From Asterella californica (Eukaryota > Streptophyta > Marchantiopsida > Marchantiales > Aytoniaceae), in assembly GCA_036924285.1 (NCBI GenBank), contig JAYKYS010000002.1, positions 38,734,501 through 38,798,500 of the forward strand: a stretch of DNA of 64,000 bases, written 5' to 3'. The notes under the pieces were generated by a model, which worked only from the letters and a program-made list of their open reading frames with translations, did not search any database and was not told the DNA's origin. Positions 58,601 through 64,000 of the stretch are shown one piece after another (positions within the stretch are counted from its first letter, which is position 1; the number at the start of each line of letters is the position of its first letter). Both the position numbers and the translations under genes were made by a program.

Positions 58601-59187
58601 TCGACATAAATCCCTGATGTGACTCCAGGACGTGACCTTCACAAGCCGTTAAACAAGCAAATTACTTCTGCCTTTTAACAATCAACCTCAACTTTTACTC
58701 ATGGTCATCAAAGTTCAGAATCCCAACAAGCATGACTTGCGATCCGGTAATCTCTCGCATGAAAGGGAACTTTGCCGCGTTAAACCTCAAGTTCCACAGA
58801 CAAATAATGTTGAACAGGATTGTAACGAACACACATGCCTCCTCCATAAACCCTAAAGGTCAATGGGTTTAAGGAGCTTTGGGCATGATCTTGTAAAGTT
58901 CTATGGAATAATGCTAATCAGTCCAGCGACAAATCCTTAAATGTAACTAACTGGCTTGCGTTTCCAGAATCAATCAAAAACCTCGACATCACTCAGATCA
59001 ATTGCTGCAATTCACAAGGTCTGATTACTCATTGCCTTAATCGCTATCGACAATACATCAACCATGTACATACCTGAGCAAAGCATACTTGCGAAACTGG
59101 CACAACTCCATCAGCAATTTGAGACAAGAGTCGGCCCTGCTGCCACTTGAGGACTGGTATGACAAAGCGAAGGGTAGCATTCCTCAT
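55657..59187 (-). CDS. COQ6: Ubiquinone biosynthesis monooxygenase COQ6, nine exons
   Basis: This FAD-dependent hydroxylase acts on the ring of the coenzyme Q precursor at the mitochondrial inner membrane, in the COQ complex. Exons with matching phases are 59187-59074, 58465-58360, 57977-57834, 57677-57619, 57496-57429, 57181-57130, 56978-56730, 56617-56012 and 55851-55657, giving 530 aa. Exon 1 codes for a 38-aa Arg/Leu-rich leader (MRNATLRFVIPVLKWQQGR) fit for mitochondrial import. Then follow the FAD-binding VVIVGGGMVGAA (57-68), VSAITPATVRFL, AWENIEGSRHVPFDSMQVWD, the second FAD motif GADGGRSRVR (266-275), and [20 protein letters not shown] (426-445), which binds the FAD phosphates and ribityl. 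The C-terminus has MMAVLDGFQRVFG and LGPLKRKIISFA. All family hallmarks are intact. The join of exon 1 to exon 2 is the least certain border because exon 2 offers two in-phase acceptors three bases apart. Confidence 0.93.
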
Positions 59188-60700
59188 GATCGATGCGTCA
59201 ATCTAGAAAACGTTCAGGTGCGAAATTCGCTCAAGATCCACCTTCCTCTTTCCTACGCTTCCCTTTCTCCACCAATTCGACTCGGTCCCTTCCTTGCTTC
59301 TCGAGTCGAGAGATCTAATCACTACAGTAGTCAATCGGCATTTAGAAAACCAAAATTTCTTTGCGGATCACTGTGTGAGTCTTGGAACGTGTCGTCCGTA
59401 TTCCACATGTATGAGTAGAAGACGAGCGGGACGGAAACAAAACAGGATCGTCAGAGTGTCATAGAACATTCTTAACAGTGTTTGCTGCTTAGTAAGAGAC
59501 TACACTAGTTTGGAGAGTAGCTAGTTTACTGGAGAGACAACTTGCAACCAAACATTCCCACTCATCGACTGTTCATGTGGAACCTTGATTACCCAAACAA
59601 AGTACTCTTTGTAACTATTATGTTCGAGGATCTTCAACAAAAGAAATATACACACGTGTAAATCTGCTGTCCCACCTATAACTGCCGCGCGAGTCATACC
59701 AAAGCTTTTTCATGCTAATCCTCGGCTGCTACAGTACTAAGGTTTCACTTGTCTAAGTGGAAACAGCCCACGACTCTTGACGCCTGTGCGACAAACGATC
59801 CCCAGTAAACATCAATTTGACTTGAGATAAACATGGCCAATCCGATAGTAAACTATATCAGTCAGTTGAAAATCGAACCGTGTTAGAGGATAGGAACGAA
59901 ATAATACCGTCAGAACCAACACGCAATATCATCGAGGGATCAAGAACTAGAAGCCATATACCTGAAGAGTTTTTAATCTTGAGTTAAGAGACGCGTGTTG
60001 GACAAGGAACTAACCTATGCTTGTACGGAATAGCAAAACTGGGCCACTTGAAAATACAAAGCCATTTCGGCGCTCACAGTGGATCGGGGCTGGTGACAAC
60101 TCAGCTTTTACAGCTATATCGTTACGATTATCTCTACGATTATTTTACATGTGTTTATACTTTTGTAAGTACTTAACAAGTAGAATTTACCACATCCTTG
60201 CATCATTCGAGTGGCAGGTCTTGAAAACTTCAGTGTTAAAGTTCTGCAACAGTGAGAAGAAGAGCCGTAGTGCGAGCCAAATGAAGCCTATCCACAATTT
60301 TGGGGCCATGGGTAGCATTCCATACCCAAGCGGGAAGAACAACCCACCCTGCAACTCACACACGGAGTTTGCAGCGAGATGAATTTCTTTCATGTTGTCA
60401 AAGTTCAAAATTAAAAACCTTAAGCTCATGGGTTGTGCTTACATTGTCTCCCATGCATGCATCCTAGCTTGTTTAAGTTATTTTTCGGAGTTACATGTCA
60501 CTTTACATGTCTTCGCAAGAAATTTAAAGTTTACGTTGGCACTTTAGAGATTTTACATGTAACTTACGTGTGAAGTTAAGTTGCCATGTGGATTGAGATC
60601 ACAAAAAGACAGGGAAGTAAAGCTATGAACTCCCTTTGGTCTATTTTTGTCTTTTGTGTAACCTTAAACTTGGAAGCAGAGGTCTTAGGGCTAGTTCAAG
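59188..60700. other. upstream side of COQ6; no gene recognised
   Basis: Presumed promoter of COQ6 on the left. Two overlapping open frames on opposite strands cover 60017-60429. The minus-strand one (80 codons, ATG at 60429) codes for a short hydrophobic stretch (LWIGFIWLALRLFFSLL) but resembles no known protein. Confidence 0.35.
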
Positions 60701-63700
60701 CTTTCGGTAAGGGCACTCGAAGATCTGAGGGCATAGGGTGAGAGAGCTCGTCGTGCTAGTCACTGTCAGTGTAAATTTCGATCAATTTGGAGCAATAAAG
60801 AAAGAGATGTCAATTTGAAGTTTAGATTGGACTGGAATTGCATCACAATTGTTGATTTTAAGATTTTGACATCAATTGCATTAAAACGGAGATAATAGCT
60901 TCAAACTTTGGTGGTTGCATGCACTGCCAGTAGAGTTACGACTGTCAAAATAGTTTTATGTCATTTGCGTGAGTGAATAATTCAAGGCGATCGCTGAAGT
61001 AGAGAGAATCTAAATAGCTCTCAATCTAGAGCAGCAACTTCAGAGCTCAAGATATGGAGAATCGTGTACACCAACAAGTCAAATTTCACAAGAATGTTCA
61101 ACATGCTGTAGACTCCAAATCGTGTAAAAATGAGCGAAAGTTATCGAACCATTTTTTTGTTCTAGGTCGAAATAGTCATCTTGGTGCTAGAAATTATCGT
61201 AATTTCTTTAGTAAAAACGTTTTGATCTCAAGCTGAAAGTTTGTATGTGTGTTCAGTAATGTCTTCTTTACATGTAAGAGAAGTTTCAAAGTCCAAACTT
61301 TCATATGTTTCTTATTCTTGAGTGTTAAAATTCATCGCTTGACCTTATTACTACTTGATAGATCTGATTTTTATTTTCTGAACATATTAGAGGATCCAAC
61401 AGACATGTGTAAGTGTTTATAATGACACATTATAACCTGAATCCTACATCTTGAGTAAACCCAGAGCTTTCCTATGTAGACGTATCACACTCCGACACCG
61501 TTAGAGAATATTTTTCTTGAACTTTGAAACCACTTAATAGTTCACAATTCATCACCATATGGTTTTAAATCTTGGGATTCATTTGGAATAAAATAGATTA
61601 TTTTTACTCCAAAAATGAAAATTTTAAAAGCTTATTTTCTGAAATTTTATTTTATTTTATTTTATATTTTAGAAAATTTATTTAAGTGAACGTATAATTT
61701 TCTAATTAACTGTAAAAATGTTCTAAAATATCAAAGTGATATTTTTTTAACATTATTTTTTCTTTTTGATTGAATTGAAAAATAAAGTATTTAATTTATA
61801 CTTTTACTCGCAAGTTGTATAGAGAAATAGTTCGAAATGAAAATGAACCCTTGAGTTTTAACCTGTTCTGAGATTAGTTTAGTTTAATTAAGCCCATCCT
61901 ACCATAGTAGTCATAAATTGTCCAGGACTCCTGTTCCCTCTACAAACTCTACAACAAACTTCGGACAAATGTTTTCTGATCTTTGTTCGGCTTTATTATT
62001 TTCTATCACGTAAGCTAGTTTCTCATCGAGAGTGTTGTAACAATAAGAATAGAATTTTCCTCCTGACTTCTGCGTCTGTCCTTTTCCTCGCCCTCACTGG
62101 TGGGAAAGAAGGCATGCATATTTTATTCGTTTCGCTATTACACAATGATTGTGTTTATTTTATTTGACTCCTCTCCTCCACCATGAACATTCTATGTTTC
62201 TACAACATACTATAATAATGACTTGACTGCGTTATACTAATGGTTCCAAGGAAATAATTTTTTTAACAGGTATATGGGGAAGCAAAATTCTGCAATGGTG
62301 TTAAGATTTGTTTTCAAGTATAGGCTATTAGCGCGTGTCAAAATTAAAAAATTTTGATTATATTTAGTTGCCGTGGTCCATAGTTACGGTCACGATTGAA
62401 TGTCTTACAGCTCCCTCTTGAGGCAGCCGAAGGACTGACCGCGTGGTCTCTCCTCAGGCTGTACTTTTTTTCAATTTAGACTAGTCTCATCGGTATAATT
62501 TAGACTAGAAATGTTGTTTAATTATTAGTTTATTATTATAGTAACAAGACAGAAAAGCTAAGTGTATACCTTAATCATATCTAAGCATGTGATACAGGAA
62601 AATACATAACTCATTTTAAATACGTATATCTGTTTATAGGTACCATACTAGTTATATTTTTTGTAACTGTCATCCTGCAGTTTCGAGGTTGCTACGTACG
62701 GAGGTGAATTATTTGAGTCATCAGCTTACACCACTATGTGATGTAAGCTGATGATGCTATTCCTGCATCGCGCTGTGGTCGTGCGTTGATGCGTCATGGA
62801 TGATGGTCCTTTGAGCGTTATGATTCACGTGCTGAAAATCTCCCGATCATGCAGCATGCTCTTGCTTCACGAATCTCGAGTTGCTCGGACTCGTCGCTGG
62901 TCTTCCGACGTTCTCCCCAAGTCCAACTTGGTCGGTTGCGGTTGTGCAGATAATATATTTTCCATATTGATGTATTTTCCATCATTGCGTTTAATGATTA
63001 AACGATTCGAAATATAATTCTCAAATTGCACGAAATACTTATATGTCTCTGGTTTACAGGAGCATGAATTTTAACGTATACTTTTCAGATTCTTTGACTA
63101 TGCGGTTTACGAAAACAACAAATATACACTACCAGTCCTGATAAAAGAACGTTCTAAATGGAATTTCACCATGGTATCTTGATCCCAAACCTCTCTTAAT
63201 CCAGTCCGGAGTGTCTATTGCGTCCGTCCAGTGATAAACCTTTGTTATTCATGTGTAATAGGACAAATAGTGAAAACTGGAACTAAAAGAACAAGGTCCG
63301 TCGATGACGACGGATTTAATCTGCTTGCTGTTTCTCTGACCCGATAGATCCACTCGAAACTACCCAACTTAGTGATCCGTGGTCAGAGAATATTTACTCT
63401 ATATTTTTACAAATTGACATCCCTTAATATCCGCTTCATCTTTCATGAGTGACCGGGTGATTGATGGAGCTTAATTGGATTGTATAGTAATATGGAGTAC
63501 TTCCGTATTACTCCATTTGATAAACATTATTTTTGTTCTTCATGGAAGTATATGTTAGTGACAGTAGAGCATCAGAATTCAACTTTTCAAAGGAGATAGA
63601 ATTCAGCCTCATAAACATGCTCGATCGACATCGAGAACTTCTGCTCTCTTTATCATATCGAAAAAATAATAAGTGTTATATATTTATATATAATAGTAAT

Positions 63701-64000
63701 TATATATGTTTATTAGAATTAGAATTAATATAAAATTATTAAATATTAGTCATACCAAGAACAGCAAAAATATCCATACAAATTCCATAAGTAAAACACA
63801 AACATCCATACATAACCCATAAGTGAAGCACAGGATAACGTTATTCCAAGACTATAAGTCTGCTAGCTTGATGACTGAGAGAGAACCTTATATGTATCTT
63901 GGGACTACAGTGACGTGGCGAGAGTCTTTCTTGAGGAGGGCGGACCTCATGACTGTGATCGATCAGAGAAACGACCAAAAGAGAAAAACAAATAGTCGCT
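60701..64000. other. AT-rich intergenic region
   Basis: No gene recognised. A very AT-rich block lies at about 61560-61880. A perfect 13-bp hairpin is at 62718-62754 (arm tcatcagcttaca, 11-nt loop). A less AT-rich patch at 62760-62950 has no recognisable protein. Confidence 0.5.
62718..62754. repeat. perfect 13-bp hairpin, 11-nt loop
   Basis: The arms 62718-62730 and 62742-62754 are exact reverse complements (tcatcagcttaca / tgtaagctgatga). Confidence 0.75.

Noticed and set aside
60187..60429. 80-codon hydrophobic minus-strand frame
   Set aside because: It contains one possible membrane segment, but no homologue is known, it overlaps an opposite frame, and there is no upstream context; too weak to call.
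1..64000. CRISPR array, bacterial operon or other prokaryotic system
   Set aside because: No regularly spaced repeats, no ribosome-binding-site-led operons, and intron-rich plant genes throughout; the short tandem repeats seen are not CRISPR-like.

Overview
This window looks like land-plant nuclear DNA. The genes have many introns with GT..AG borders, most of them 70 to 700 bp long. Three of them are typical plant genes: an ABCG half-transporter, a pectin-degrading rhamnogalacturonate lyase and the mitochondrial ubiquinone enzyme COQ6. The base composition is moderate, and relics of several retrotransposon types lie between the genes. A bryophyte such as a liverwort would fit, but that is only a guess from intron sizes, composition and a REL-endonuclease LINE of a kind not known to me from flowering plants.

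Layout. 1-10.9 kb: no gene recognised; a 5'-truncated R2-like retroelement end (2.6-3.0 kb), several short tandem repeats, and a GC-richer stretch (7.6-9.1 kb) with an organelle-like look. 10.96-14.75 kb (minus): multi-exon gene with a RanBP2-type zinc finger. 14.8-18.1 kb (minus): decayed LINE with endonuclease and reverse-transcriptase remnants. 18.6-20.2 kb (minus): internally deleted relic of the R2-like element. 21.17-22.16 kb (plus): intronless RFC2-like clamp-loader gene. 22.96-24.74 kb: TIR transposon with 8-bp target duplications carrying an RPA1-like fragment. 25.62-29.36 kb (plus): near-complete R2-like retrotransposon with exact 13-bp target-site duplications and two CAG-to-TAG stops. 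29.93-33.46 kb (minus): three-exon ABCG transporter. 33.9-35.3 kb (minus): second piece of the same LINE family. 36.6-38.4 kb (minus): gag-like fragment. 39.15 kb: tRNA-like SINE head. 40.2-41.7 kb (minus): R2-like copy truncated at its 3' side. 43.0-44.3 kb (plus): pogo-type transposase pseudogene. 45.2-51.4 kb (minus): 15-exon rhamnogalacturonate lyase. 53.5-54.5 kb: tandem duplications and unassigned coding-like segments. 55.66-59.19 kb (minus): nine-exon COQ6. 59.2-64 kb: AT-rich, no gene recognised.

The host genes have unrelated jobs (replication clamp loading, lipid-type export at the plasma membrane, wall pectin cleavage, ubiquinone synthesis) and do not form a cluster. The most informative part of the window is the REL-endonuclease retroelement family. 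Four copies here (one nearly whole, three relics) allow its boundaries, reading frame and conserved 3' end to be read from one window.
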